The translations under genes were made by a program, and so were the position numbers. From an uncultured Collinsella sp. (lineage in GTDB: Bacteria > Actinomycetota > Coriobacteriia > Coriobacteriales > Coriobacteriaceae), in assembly GCA_934646965.1 (NCBI GenBank), contig CAKUEZ010000118.1:1-6246 (forward strand): 6,246 nucleotides of DNA. The letters are read 5' to 3'. This document shows, one piece after another, positions 1 through 6,246 of the stretch. The notes beneath the pieces were generated by a model, which was not told the origin of the DNA, ran no database searches, and was given only the letters and a program-made list of their open reading frames with translations. How positions within the stretch are numbered: the stretch's first letter is position 1; every line of letters starts with the position of its first letter.

Positions 1-287
<287 letters not shown>

Positions 288-308
288 ACTCAAATCTTAC
301 AGACCTGT

Positions 309-321
309 CCTAGGCTTTCCC
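309..321 (+). repeat. Direct repeat of palindrome end (CCTAGGCTTTCCC)
   Basis: The 13-mer CCTAGGCTTTCCC at 309-321 is identical to bases 181-193, the left end of the palindrome, and the next bases stay similar (GGCAA against AGCCA). The copies are 128 bases apart. This may be a fragment of a second copy of the element, or a site shared with it. Confidence 0.6.
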
Positions 322-342
322 GGCAATCGTAGTCTCCTAACC

Positions 343-381
343 AAAGCGCCCGGCGAGTAGTTTGTGCTTGCCGGGCGCTTT
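343..381 (+). terminator. Hairpin with perfect 12-bp arms, probable terminator
   Basis: The arms AAAGCGCCCGGC (343-354) and GCCGGGCGCTTT (370-381) are exact reverse complements with a 15-base loop. The stem is GC-rich and closes with A/T triplets on both sides, so it could work in either direction. Only three T's follow on the plus strand, so the U-tract is weak. It is placed to end the upstream GH1 transcript and insulate the signalling operon promoter. Confidence 0.6.
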
Positions 382-433
382 GCCGTCTACGGATTTTGGG
401 ACATGCGGCCCGTTTTTTGAGCCCGCCTGTCGG

Positions 434-439
434 TACACT
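434..439 (+). promoter_or_regulatory. Candidate -10 box (TACACT) for the signalling operon
   Basis: TACACT followed by AAAAG resembles a sigma-70-type -10 element and is the best candidate between the hairpin at 343-381 and the operon. No good -35 lies 16-18 bases upstream. The closest match, TTGAGC at 417-422, is only 11 bases away. Transcription would start near 446, just 3 bases before an in-frame ATG (449), or about 87 bases before the preferred start at 533. Confidence 0.35.
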
Positions 440-488
440 AAAAGCACTATGGGTACCCGTGAGCGACATATCGGCCATGCGGTCGCCC

Positions 489-509
489 GATCCGCGCCGG
501 TGGCGGATC
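489..509 (+). promoter_or_regulatory. Inverted repeat GATCCGC/GCGGATC in the probable leader
   Basis: GATCCGC (489-495) and GCGGATC (503-509) are exact reverse complements with a 7-base spacer, 23 bases before the ATG at 533. If that ATG is the start, this would be a leader hairpin or an operator close to the ribosome site. If the ATG at 449 is used, it is simply coding sequence. Confidence 0.3.
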
Positions 510-532
510 CCAGGGGCGGCAGGCTCTTCGCC

Positions 533-2332
533 ATGCCGCGATTCCTCGTTGGCATAACGCACCTGGTGTACCGTCGCCGCGCCTTCGTCATTGCCGGCGT
601 CATAACCGCACTGTTTCTTCTGCTTTTGGCGGTCTTGCCGGCGTTATTCGCTTCCGATCCCAAGCTCTCCAACACCGCGCCCATCTATAACGAGGTGTCC
701 AAAGAAGTCGTGGACGGGCTTATCCATTCGAGCTCGATTCCGCTGCTCCTCGCTGCCGTCGCGTTCTCAATCTGGGGCGTGCTGGTCTACCTGCGCTGTC
801 TGGACTATGTGCTGCGCCGGCGCCTCGTTGCCGTTGCCACTATCAGCGCCCTGTGGATGATCGAGGTCATCCTTAAATACAAGTCGTTCACGCCGTTTTA
901 TGCCACCGTGCTGTGGTACCTGTACTACGTGCCCATGACGCTCATTCCGCTCCTCTACCAGCTGTGCGGCCTGCGCCTTGCGGGGTTGGAACAACATCGC
1001 GTGGGTCGCCGCTACCGTACGGCCTTGTGGATCGCGGCCATCCTGCTTATTGGGTTTGTGCTCACCAACGATTTCCACCGGCAGGTATTCCACTTTGACC
1101 GCACAAGCGACACCTGGAGCAACGACTACACGTACGGCTGGGGCTATTTTGCCGTTCTGATATGGACGGCCTTTAACTTCGTGACCTTTTTCATTTTGGT
1201 GGGTCGGTCCTCGTCCTATCGTATCCAACGTTTTTCGGGCACGGCGGCACTCGTGCTGTCGGGCGGCGCGTTCTTTGCCATCTCATATGCCCTGCGCGTG
1301 CCCTGGGCATGGAAGCTCAACTTCTCGCTCGTCTACTGCGTGCTGTGCGTGGTGACGCTCGAGATCTGCCTCGATTGCGGCGTCATTCCGTCGTACCACG
1401 GCATTGCCAACATTTTCGACACCCTGCCGCTCGATCTTAAGGTTATAACGCGCGACCTGCAGGAAGTCTATGCTACGCCGGTGTCAAAGCCGATTCCGGC
1501 GGGCGTGCGCGAAGAGCTGCGCGCTCAGGAACACGGGCATGCCCACGCCTTTACCGTGGCATCCGATCCCGATGTGATGTACCGCGCTTTTCCGCTGCTG
1601 GGTGGATCGGCATTGCTCGCCCAAGACGTATCGGAGCTCAACGAGCTCAACCGCGAACTGGCGTGCCGGCGCATGGAATTGCAGCGCCAAAACGAACTGC
1701 TTACGGCCGACTACGATCTTAAGACGCATCTTGCCGACCAGGAGGCCGAGGCCTTGCTGGTCAAAGATGTCGACCAGGCGCTTGCCCGCGCGCTCGATGA
1801 GATGTATGGGCTGCTGAGCTCGCTGCCGCCGTTAACCGATGAGGCATCCTCGCATGAGCGCTATCGCATGCTGCAATGTGCCAAGATGCTCGTCGCCTAT
1901 TGCAAACGCAAGGGCTCGCTCACGTTGGCGCAGCATGGGGAAAGCGGATTTGACCGCGATCGCATCCAGCTCATTGCCAACGAGCTGGCAAGTGACTTGC
2001 GCACCATCGATGTCGACTGCGCTTCGATCATCGCCATACAGCGTCCGATGCATGCCAGTACGGTAAGCGCGCTGTACGACTGCGTGTATGACTTTGCGTT
2101 TTTCGCCTACACCACCGATCATCCGGCACTCATGTACCATCTGAGCGAACACGATTCGTGCAGCGTGGAGCTGCGTGCCACACTCTTTTCCAACGACGAG
2201 GAAGACTTGTCGCAGACGCCCGCCGCGCACGAGCTCGAGGTTGCACTGCAGGGGCGTAACGTGGCGTATCGTCTTGAGGGCGAGGCCGGTCAGCTGCGTA
2301 TGATCGTGCTGATGCCGCGGGCGGGTGAGTGA
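533..2332 (+). CDS. Multi-TM histidine-kinase-like receptor with degenerate catalytic region
   Basis: A 599-residue membrane protein, probably the sensory partner of the kinase encoded next. About eight hydrophobic segments (near residues 18-40, 68-87, 98-114, 126-147, 163-177, 201-223, 237-253, 263-284) form the sensor half. The motif LTNDFHRQVF (177-186) after TM5 recalls the N-terminal 7TM domain of histidine kinases. A PAS-like stretch follows (about 283-365: VIPSYHGIANIF, ending LLAQDVSELN), then a coiled coil (about 366-413), then a region laid out like a DHp/ATPase module (415-599). I find no phosphoacceptor H-box and no N, G1 or G2 box. The place where the fold would continue carries AYCKRKGSLTL (455-465). 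I infer a non-catalytic receptor or pseudokinase. Start choice: ATG 533 gives a short, Arg-rich N-terminus before TM1 and has AGG nine bases upstream. ATG 449 is the alternative (627 residues, nearly leaderless). The stop overlaps the next start. Confidence 0.75.
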   Translation: MPRFLVGITHLVYRRRAFVIAGVITALFLLLLAVLPALFASDPKLSNTAPIYNEVSKEVVDGLIHSSSIPLLLAAVAFSIWGVLVYLRCLDYVLRRRLVAVATISALWMIEVILKYKSFTPFYATVLWYLYYVPMTLIPLLYQLCGLRLAGLEQHRVGRRYRTALWIAAILLIGFVLTNDFHRQVFHFDRTSDTWSNDYTYGWGYFAVLIWTAFNFVTFFILVGRSSSYRIQRFSGTAALVLSGGAFFAISYALRVPWAWKLNFSLVYCVLCVVTLEICLDCGVIPSYHGIANIFDTLPLDLKVITRDLQEVYATPVSKPIPAGVREELRAQEHGHAHAFTVASDPDVMYRAFPLLGGSALLAQDVSELNELNRELACRRMELQRQNELLTADYDLKTHLADQEAEALLVKDVDQALARALDEMYGLLSSLPPLTDEASSHERYRMLQCAKMLVAYCKRKGSLTLAQHGESGFDRDRIQLIANELASDLRTIDVDCASIIAIQRPMHASTVSALYDCVYDFAFFAYTTDHPALMYHLSEHDSCSVELRATLFSNDEEDLSQTPAAHELEVALQGRNVAYRLEGEAGQLRMIVLMPRAGE

Positions 2333-3828
2333 TGATGCAGATGCCGCTTATCCTTCCCCAGATCGTTGCGCTCGATGTGCTCTTTGCCTTGGTGGCATGC
2401 CTGCAGACCATCCATGTTCCGCTCATCGCATCGCGTCGTTCGTCTTACAACCGCAAAGTGATTTGCGTCTATGAGTCGAGCCTTGTGCTGCACTTGATTA
2501 TCTCGGCCGTCATCTTGTTCGCGTCGAGCGGGTCGTATCTGGTGGCGCCGCTCTATGTCGTCGCCGAGGCGGCGGGCGCGCTGCTATGGCTCAACGCCGC
2601 GATTGCCGCCTATGGCGTAGTCCTTATGGTGCATTATCGTCGTCCCGTCATGATGGTTGAGCTGCTGCTTGTTGCCGCCGCGACGCCGCCGGTTGTTTAC
2701 GTCATGGGTTCGGCGTGGCCCGCAGTCCTTATCGCGGAGGGCGCGTTCTTCCTGTTCCGCTCCGTCGCGGCGCTTTTGATGGACGTGCGCAACCGCCAGG
2801 AGGACATCACGGCGTTTTCGACGATCGAGACTATTAACGTGATCCCCGTCGGCATTCTGTATCTGGATTCGAAGGGCCGCCCGCTGCTCATGAACCGCTG
2901 CATGCGCAGGAACCTTGTGGAGCTTCACATGCCCACCGACCTGCACGACATGAGCGATACGTGGGGCGGTCTTCGAAAACTCAGTGCGCAGATGCCCGAG
3001 AGCAGCAAAAACCGCGTTCGAATCGACCTGGACCGCTTTGGGGAGGCACGTGCGGTGGTCGAGGTTTCCCCCTCCGAGATTCGTCTGTTCGCATACGATG
3101 AGGTTATGGTTTCGGGCCGTCCCTTTGAGCGCATTATTGGCTTGGACGTGACGGAGTACGCGCATGCCCACGACCGCCTGGCGCAGGCCAACCACCTGCT
3201 CGAGCTTGCGGGCCAGGAACTCCAGGCCCAGATCGAAGAAGTCAAAAAGGTTGCCGACAATGCGGCCTACCTGCGTATGCGCGCCCGCGTACACGACGTG
3301 ATCGGGCAGCGCCTGTCTATTCTCCATCGATACTTGGAGGAGGGGCGTCTGGATGACGAGTCGCTCGAGCAGATTGACCCGCTGCTGCGCTCGATTGCCG
3401 CCGACTTGCGTAGCGGTGGCGCTAGCGAGCCTGCGGAGCAACTGGGCGATATCGTTCATGCCTTTGGCCTGGTGAGCGTTCAGATCGATGTGGATGGATC
3501 GCTTCCGGACGATGTTCACGTCGCTGCCGCCTTTTTGCAGATTATCCGCGAGGCATCGACCAATGCCACCAAGCATGCGCAGGCTCACCAAGTCCAGGTG
3601 CGCCTGTGGCAGGAGGTATCGGATGGCGGCGCCATTGCACGCATGACGGTCTCAAACGACGGCGCGCCTGCCCCCGTATCGTATCGCGAGGGAACGGGTA
3701 TTCCAGGTATGAGGCATGTCGCGCAAAATCTGGGCGGCAGCCTGGAGGTCCATGCCGCCCCGCCCTTTACGCTTGCGGTATCCATTCCGCTGAACTCCAA
3801 CGCAACGGTCCAAAGGAGAAGCTCATGA
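2332..3828 (+). CDS. Sensor histidine kinase, five TM helices, PAS-like and NarL-type kinase core
   Basis: A 498-residue membrane kinase that should autophosphorylate on His and pass phosphate to the regulator encoded next. Five hydrophobic segments lie near residues 7-30, 50-68, 71-100, 107-126 and 129-150. A PAS-like segment follows (about 164-275, with VIPVGILYLDSKGRPLLMN and ending IGLDVTEYAHAH), then a coiled-coil linker (278-315). The H-box is RARVHDVIGQRLSIL with His at about 321, close to the HD-x-x-G pattern of HisKA_3 kinases. The ATPase domain shows an N-box REASTNATKHA (406-416), a D-box VSNDGAP with Asp at 443, and a glycine box EGTGIPGMRHVAQNLGG (453-469). All expected catalytic residues are visible. 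ATG 2332 overlaps the upstream TGA by one base (TGATG). GTG 2329 and ATG 2335 are near-equivalent starts. The end overlaps the regulator's ATG by four bases, indicating translational coupling. Confidence 0.9.
   Translation: MMQMPLILPQIVALDVLFALVACLQTIHVPLIASRRSSYNRKVICVYESSLVLHLIISAVILFASSGSYLVAPLYVVAEAAGALLWLNAAIAAYGVVLMVHYRRPVMMVELLLVAAATPPVVYVMGSAWPAVLIAEGAFFLFRSVAALLMDVRNRQEDITAFSTIETINVIPVGILYLDSKGRPLLMNRCMRRNLVELHMPTDLHDMSDTWGGLRKLSAQMPESSKNRVRIDLDRFGEARAVVEVSPSEIRLFAYDEVMVSGRPFERIIGLDVTEYAHAHDRLAQANHLLELAGQELQAQIEEVKKVADNAAYLRMRARVHDVIGQRLSILHRYLEEGRLDDESLEQIDPLLRSIAADLRSGGASEPAEQLGDIVHAFGLVSVQIDVDGSLPDDVHVAAAFLQIIREASTNATKHAQAHQVQVRLWQEVSDGGAIARMTVSNDGAPAPVSYREGTGIPGMRHVAQNLGGSLEVHAAPPFTLAVSIPLNSNATVQRRSS
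3813..3818 (+). promoter_or_regulatory. Ribosome binding site AAGGAG for the response regulator
   Basis: AAGGAG lies inside the 3' end of the kinase gene, six bases before ATG 3825. It fixes the regulator's start at 3825 and rules out the longer in-frame extension into the kinase gene. Confidence 0.85.
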
Positions 3829-4445
3829 TTCGTATCCTTATCGTCGAAGACCAAGCCATCCTGCGCGAGAGCCTCGCGCGCTCTGTTGGCGACCAGCCCG
3901 ACATGACCGTTGTTGCCGCCATCGCCGATGCCTCAGATGCCTTGGACGTTGCGCTCAAGGAGCGCCCGGACATGATTTTGATGGACGTGTGCACCGAGCA
4001 CGATTCCAACGGCATCGTGGCGGCGGCGCGCATCAAAGAGCGGCTGCCCGAGTGCCGCATCATTATCATGACGGGCATGCCCGAGATTACGTTTGTGGAT
4101 CAGGCGCGCGAGGCAGGCGTCGACAGCTTTGTGTACAAGAACGTCGGCATCGATGAACTCTTTGCCGTGATGCGTTCCACGCTGGCAGGTTACTGCACGT
4201 TTCCCAAGCCGCCCGAGAGCATCTTTTCGGGCACGGCGGCCCTCGACGACGTTGAGCTGTCGATCTTGCGCCTTGCCTGCGAAGGCAAGAGCCGTCGCGA
4301 GATTGCGGCCGAGTTGTTTATGAGCGAGGGCACCATCAAGCGCCGCATCTCGGAGATTCTCAACAAGACCGGCTACGACAACATCATGCGCCTGGCCGTG
4401 CACGCGGTGACCGAAGGCAGCATCGTCCCCAATATGGAGCGCTAG
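3825..4445 (+). CDS. NarL/LuxR-family two-component response regulator
   Basis: A 206-residue cytoplasmic DNA-binding regulator, the phosphate acceptor for the adjacent kinase. The receiver domain (1-120) has the acidic pair E8/D9 in LIVEDQ, the phosphoacceptor D54 in ILMDV, T83 in IIMTG and K105 in FVYKN, so all conserved active-site residues are present. A short linker leads to a LuxR-type helix-turn-helix (about 141-197): LSILRLACEGKSRREIAAEL, then MSEGTIKRRISEILNKTGYDN. The scaffold matches the GerE/LuxR fold, but the recognition helix reads GTIKRRIS where TVKxHxxxI is usual. The start ATG overlaps the kinase stop (ATGA) and has a strong SD six bases upstream. A perfect inverted repeat follows the stop as terminator. 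Target promoters cannot be deduced, and autoregulation is possible. Confidence 0.93.
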   Translation: MIRILIVEDQAILRESLARSVGDQPDMTVVAAIADASDALDVALKERPDMILMDVCTEHDSNGIVAAARIKERLPECRIIIMTGMPEITFVDQAREAGVDSFVYKNVGIDELFAVMRSTLAGYCTFPKPPESIFSGTAALDDVELSILRLACEGKSRREIAAELFMSEGTIKRRISEILNKTGYDNIMRLAVHAVTEGSIVPNMER

Positions 4446-4461
4446 CGCTCGTTACCTATCG

Positions 4462-4512
4462 GCACACAAGACGGGGCCGCAGGATCAACTCCTGCGGCCC
4501 CGTCTTGTGTGC
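4462..4512. terminator. Perfect 23-bp inverted repeat, bidirectional terminator between convergent genes
   Basis: The arms 4462-4484 and 4490-4512 are exact reverse complements around the 5-base loop TCAAC. The core is ACGGGGCCGC paired with GCGGCCCCGT, flanked by CACAAG/CTTGTG. It starts 17 bases after the regulator's stop and ends 41 bases before the stop of the convergent lipoprotein gene, so it serves both transcripts. There is no clean U-tract outside the stem. The T-containing CTTGTGTG lies within the outer stem. Confidence 0.85.
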
Positions 4513-4552
4513 GCGGATGTGTCCGCCAATCCGCGGCTGTCGTGGTCTGCCG

Positions 4553-5395
4553 TTACGCGATGGTTGCGCTGTAGGAGGCGACGTCCTCGTAGGAATCGGT
4601 TAGGTAGGCGTCGATGCCAATGGTCGTGTTGACCAGGTCGTCGAGGCTATCGAGCGCGCCGTTCGAGAAGGTGAATTCCTCGGTGGCGTTGGTGCCGGGC
4701 ATCAGGTGAGCCGAGAACCAGGGTTCCTTCATGGTGCCGTTGACGTTGGTCTTACCGCTGGGAGCGTAGAAGGTCAGGTCCTTGTCGCTCTTGTTGGTGA
4801 TGTTGACGACAAAGCCGATGTCGCCCCAGTCGTCCTTGAACTTCTCGGTGATGGTGATGGTGCACAGATCGTCATCGGCGACGGTGACGGCGGGGGAGAT
4901 TTCGACACTCTGGACGTCGTCGTCTTCGACGGCCTCATCGATCTCCTCTTCCTTTTCGGCAGCCTCGCGATCCTTCTTTACCGTGCCGGACAGATCCTTG
5001 TCGGACTTGGTGAAGACAAGATTGCCGTCATCCTCTTCGAGGATGAGTTTGCCGTCCTTGAGCTTCATGTCGTGCGACTCGTCTTCGGCGGTGATGGTTA
5101 CGGTGGTGGCGTCCTTGGCCTCCCATTTAAGGTCGACAACCTCAAGGAACAGGTCGAGAGCGCCTGTGCCGTCCTCATCGAGAATCAGGATGCAGTGGAC
5201 ACCCCAATCCTCGAGCATATCCATGTACTCATCGGTCAGCTCTTCGCCCTCCAGGGTTCCACCCGAGAGCTCCCAGCTGCCGACGAAGTTGGCCTTGGGG
5301 TCCTTGCCGCCGCCGCTGCAGCCCGTCAGGGCAAAGGCGAGAGCTAGGACGCATGTCAGGAATGCGAGTACGGACTTTTTGAACGTTGTCTTCAT
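4553..5395 (-). CDS. Secreted lipoprotein with lipocalin-like and C-terminal beta domains
   Basis: A 280-residue exported lipoprotein of unknown function. The N-terminus MKTTFKKSVLAF plus a hydrophobic core leads to the lipobox LTGC, with Cys26 the expected lipidation site, followed by a Ser-Gly-rich spacer. Domain 1 (about 37-131) begins FVGSWEL and continues with LILDEDGTGALDL, KWEAKDATTVTIT and KLILEEDDGNLVF. This strand pattern resembles small lipocalin-like lipoprotein domains. A charged linker (136-162) is full of Glu, Asp and Lys. Domain 2 (about 165-280), with GFVVNITNKSDKDLTFY, looks like an all-beta, Ig-like module. The mature protein is strongly acidic. An AGGAGG site five bases upstream supports the ATG. 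It lies downstream of the SPFH gene on the same strand and converges on the response regulator. The lipoprotein call is firm. Domain names are inference, and the ligand is unknown. Confidence 0.88.
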   Translation of the reverse strand: MKTTFKKSVLAFLTCVLALAFALTGCSGGGKDPKANFVGSWELSGGTLEGEELTDEYMDMLEDWGVHCILILDEDGTGALDLFLEVVDLKWEAKDATTVTITAEDESHDMKLKDGKLILEEDDGNLVFTKSDKDLSGTVKKDREAAEKEEEIDEAVEDDDVQSVEISPAVTVADDDLCTITITEKFKDDWGDIGFVVNITNKSDKDLTFYAPSGKTNVNGTMKEPWFSAHLMPGTNATEEFTFSNGALDSLDDLVNTTIGIDAYLTDSYEDVASYSATIA

Positions 5396-5400
5396 GGTGT

Positions 5401-5406
5401 CCTCCT
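5401..5406 (-). promoter_or_regulatory. Ribosome binding site AGGAGG for the lipoprotein
   Basis: Read on the minus strand, AGGAGG is followed by ACACC and then ATG (5393-5395). This near-consensus, well-spaced site fixes the lipoprotein start. Confidence 0.88.
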
Positions 5407-5434
5407 TCTTGTGTGAAAACCCATAGAAGCAAAT

Positions 5435-5456
5435 GCGGGGGTGGCGGATCCCCCGC
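5435..5456 (-). terminator. GC-rich hairpin after the SPFH gene, probable weak terminator
   Basis: GCGGGGG (5435-5441) pairs with CCCCCGC (5450-5456) around an 8-base loop. TGGCGG (5442-5447) and CCGCCA (5453-5458) offer an alternative stem. On the minus strand it lies 19 bases after the SPFH stop and is followed by ATTTGCTTCT, a poor U-tract. It is suitably placed to end the SPFH transcript, or to attenuate read-through into the lipoprotein gene. Confidence 0.5.
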
Positions 5457-5475
5457 CAATTACCAGATAAAGGGG

Positions 5476-6246
5476 TTAGGGCCTGGGCGTTCCGCAGTTG
5501 CTGCAGAACTTACCGCCGTTTTCGCTACCGCAGTTGGGGCAGAACCACTTGGCCGGTGCCGGGGCGGGCGCGGGGCTGCCGCACTCGGGGCAGAACTTGC
5601 CGGTGTTGGTGGCGCCGCAGCTGCAGGTCCACGTGCCGGCCGCGGGCGCGGCGGCGGGGGTCGGTGCGGGGGCGGGAGCAGGTGCCGGTTGCGGGGCGGC
5701 CTGCTGCTGCGCCTGGCCGGCGGCGAACAGCTGGCTGGCGTTCATGCCACCCATGCCGCCTGCCATGCCCATGCCCATAAAGCCGGCCATCGCGCCGTTG
5801 GGGTTGGCCGCCGCCGCGCGCATCGCGTCGCTCTGGGCGCTGGCGATGTTGGCGGCTGCCATGGTGGGATCGCGCATGACCGCGGCCTTCTGCAGGTCCT
5901 TGATCATCTGCTCGTCTTCTTGCGAAGCGGCGATGGAGTTGACGCCAAAGCTCACGATCTCGACGCCGCGCAGGTCGCGCCAGTCGGCGGAGAGAACCTC
6001 GTTGAGCGCGCGGGCGAGCTCGGTGGTGTGGCCGGGGATGGCGCTGTAGCGGATGCCCATCTCCGAGATCTTGGCAAAGGCGGGCTGCAGGGCGGTGAGC
6101 AGCTCGGACTTAAGCTGGCTGTCGATCTTGTCGCGCGTGTAGCTATCGGTCACGTTGCCGCACACATTGGTGTAGAACAGCAGCGGGTTGGTGATGCGGT
6201 ACGAATACTCGCCGTTGCAGCGCACGGAGATGTCGACGTCCAGGCC
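5476..6246 (-). CDS. SPFH-domain protein with two C-terminal zinc ribbons, N-terminus outside window
   Basis: The 256 visible residues are the C-terminal part of a YdjI-type SPFH/zinc-ribbon protein (often annotated virion core protein-like). The frame is open to the right edge, so the start lies outside. The SPFH part shows YRITNPLLFYTNVCGNVT, KIDSQLKSELLTALQPAF, GIRYSAIPGHTTELARALN and VEIVSFGVNSI. It is followed by EDEQMIKDLQKAAVMRDP and an Ala/Gly/Met-rich stretch (about 125-168, GFMGMGMAGGMGGM). A Pro-Ala hinge (about 184-203) joins to zinc ribbon 1, with Cys 208, 210, 219 and 222 (CSC...CPEC). A second short Pro-Ala linker leads to zinc ribbon 2, with Cys 236, 239, 248 and 251 (CPNC...CSNC). 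SPFH proteins generally oligomerise at membranes. The bacterial role of this subtype is poorly defined. B. subtilis ydjI lies beside membrane-stress genes, which is only suggestive here. Confidence 0.88.
   Translation of the reverse strand, partial: GLDVDISVRCNGEYSYRITNPLLFYTNVCGNVTDSYTRDKIDSQLKSELLTALQPAFAKISEMGIRYSAIPGHTTELARALNEVLSADWRDLRGVEIVSFGVNSIAASQEDEQMIKDLQKAAVMRDPTMAAANIASAQSDAMRAAAANPNGAMAGFMGMGMAGGMGGMNASQLFAAGQAQQQAAPQPAPAPAPAPTPAAAPAAGTWTCSCGATNTGKFCPECGSPAPAPAPAKWFCPNCGSENGGKFCSNCGTPRP

Noticed and set aside
383..458. Small dyads CCGT-CT-ACGG (383-392) and GGGTACCC (451-458) as possible operator sites for the regulator
   Set aside because: The half-sites are too short and differ from each other, so I cannot separate them from chance in GC-rich DNA.
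2584..3591. 335-codon minus-strand ORF opposite the histidine kinase gene
   Set aside because: It is an antisense shadow of a well-supported kinase gene with all catalytic motifs on the plus strand. Its translation has no coherent domains.
3606..3824. N-terminal extension of the response regulator from an upstream TTG
   Set aside because: The receiver domain starts exactly at MIRILIVEDQ (3825), which has its own AAGGAG site. The extension overlaps the kinase ATPase domain in another frame.
4706..5426. Two long plus-strand ORFs (213 and 214 codons) opposite the lipoprotein
   Set aside because: The minus-strand frame has a lipobox, signal peptide and strong ribosome site. The plus-strand products are repetitive Ser- or Val/Gly/Asp-rich artefacts of reading its codons backwards.
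499..5452. The same 13-mer GGTGGCGGATCCC at 499-511 and 5440-5452
   Set aside because: Both copies lie within GC-rich hairpins with different arms. With only two copies and no shared flanks, chance similarity is more likely than a regulatory site.

Overview
The window looks like chromosomal DNA of a high-GC gut actinomycete of the class Coriobacteriia, with Collinsella or a close relative as my best guess. The reasons are the GC-rich codon use with strong Shine-Dalgarno sites, the carbohydrate gene type, and a three-gene signalling cassette of a kind I associate with Coriobacteriia and Clostridia. This assignment rests on protein style and not on any database match.

Layout from left to right: (1) bases 1-185 are the 3' end of a plus-strand GH1 6-phospho-beta-glucosidase gene. 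(2) Bases 186-532 hold no convincing gene. They contain a 106-base imperfect palindrome (182-287) that supplies the stop codon of the GH1 gene, a direct-repeat copy of the palindrome's end (309-321), a GC-rich hairpin with 12-bp arms (343-381), a possible promoter -10 box (434-439) and a small inverted repeat (489-509). (3) Bases 533-4445 are a tightly packed plus-strand operon. It encodes a multi-TM histidine-kinase-like receptor without recognisable catalytic motifs, a five-TM sensor histidine kinase with good H, N and G boxes, and a NarL/LuxR-type response regulator. Stops and starts overlap at both junctions. (4) Bases 4462-4512 form a perfect 23-bp inverted repeat between convergent transcription units, probably a bidirectional terminator. 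(5) On the minus strand lie a secreted lipoprotein (4553-5395) with a clear lipobox, and upstream of it an SPFH-domain protein with two C-terminal zinc ribbons (5476 to beyond the right edge).

How they may work together: the kinase and regulator almost certainly form a phosphorelay. The first membrane protein has the layout of a 7TM-type histidine kinase, but its phosphoacceptor and ATP-binding motifs are degenerate, so it is best read as a sensor or partner subunit feeding the second kinase. This split receptor/kinase arrangement is the most interesting system in the window. The ligand and target genes cannot be read from the sequence. The lipoprotein and SPFH genes share orientation and are about 80 bases apart with a hairpin between them. 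A functional link between them is possible but unproven.
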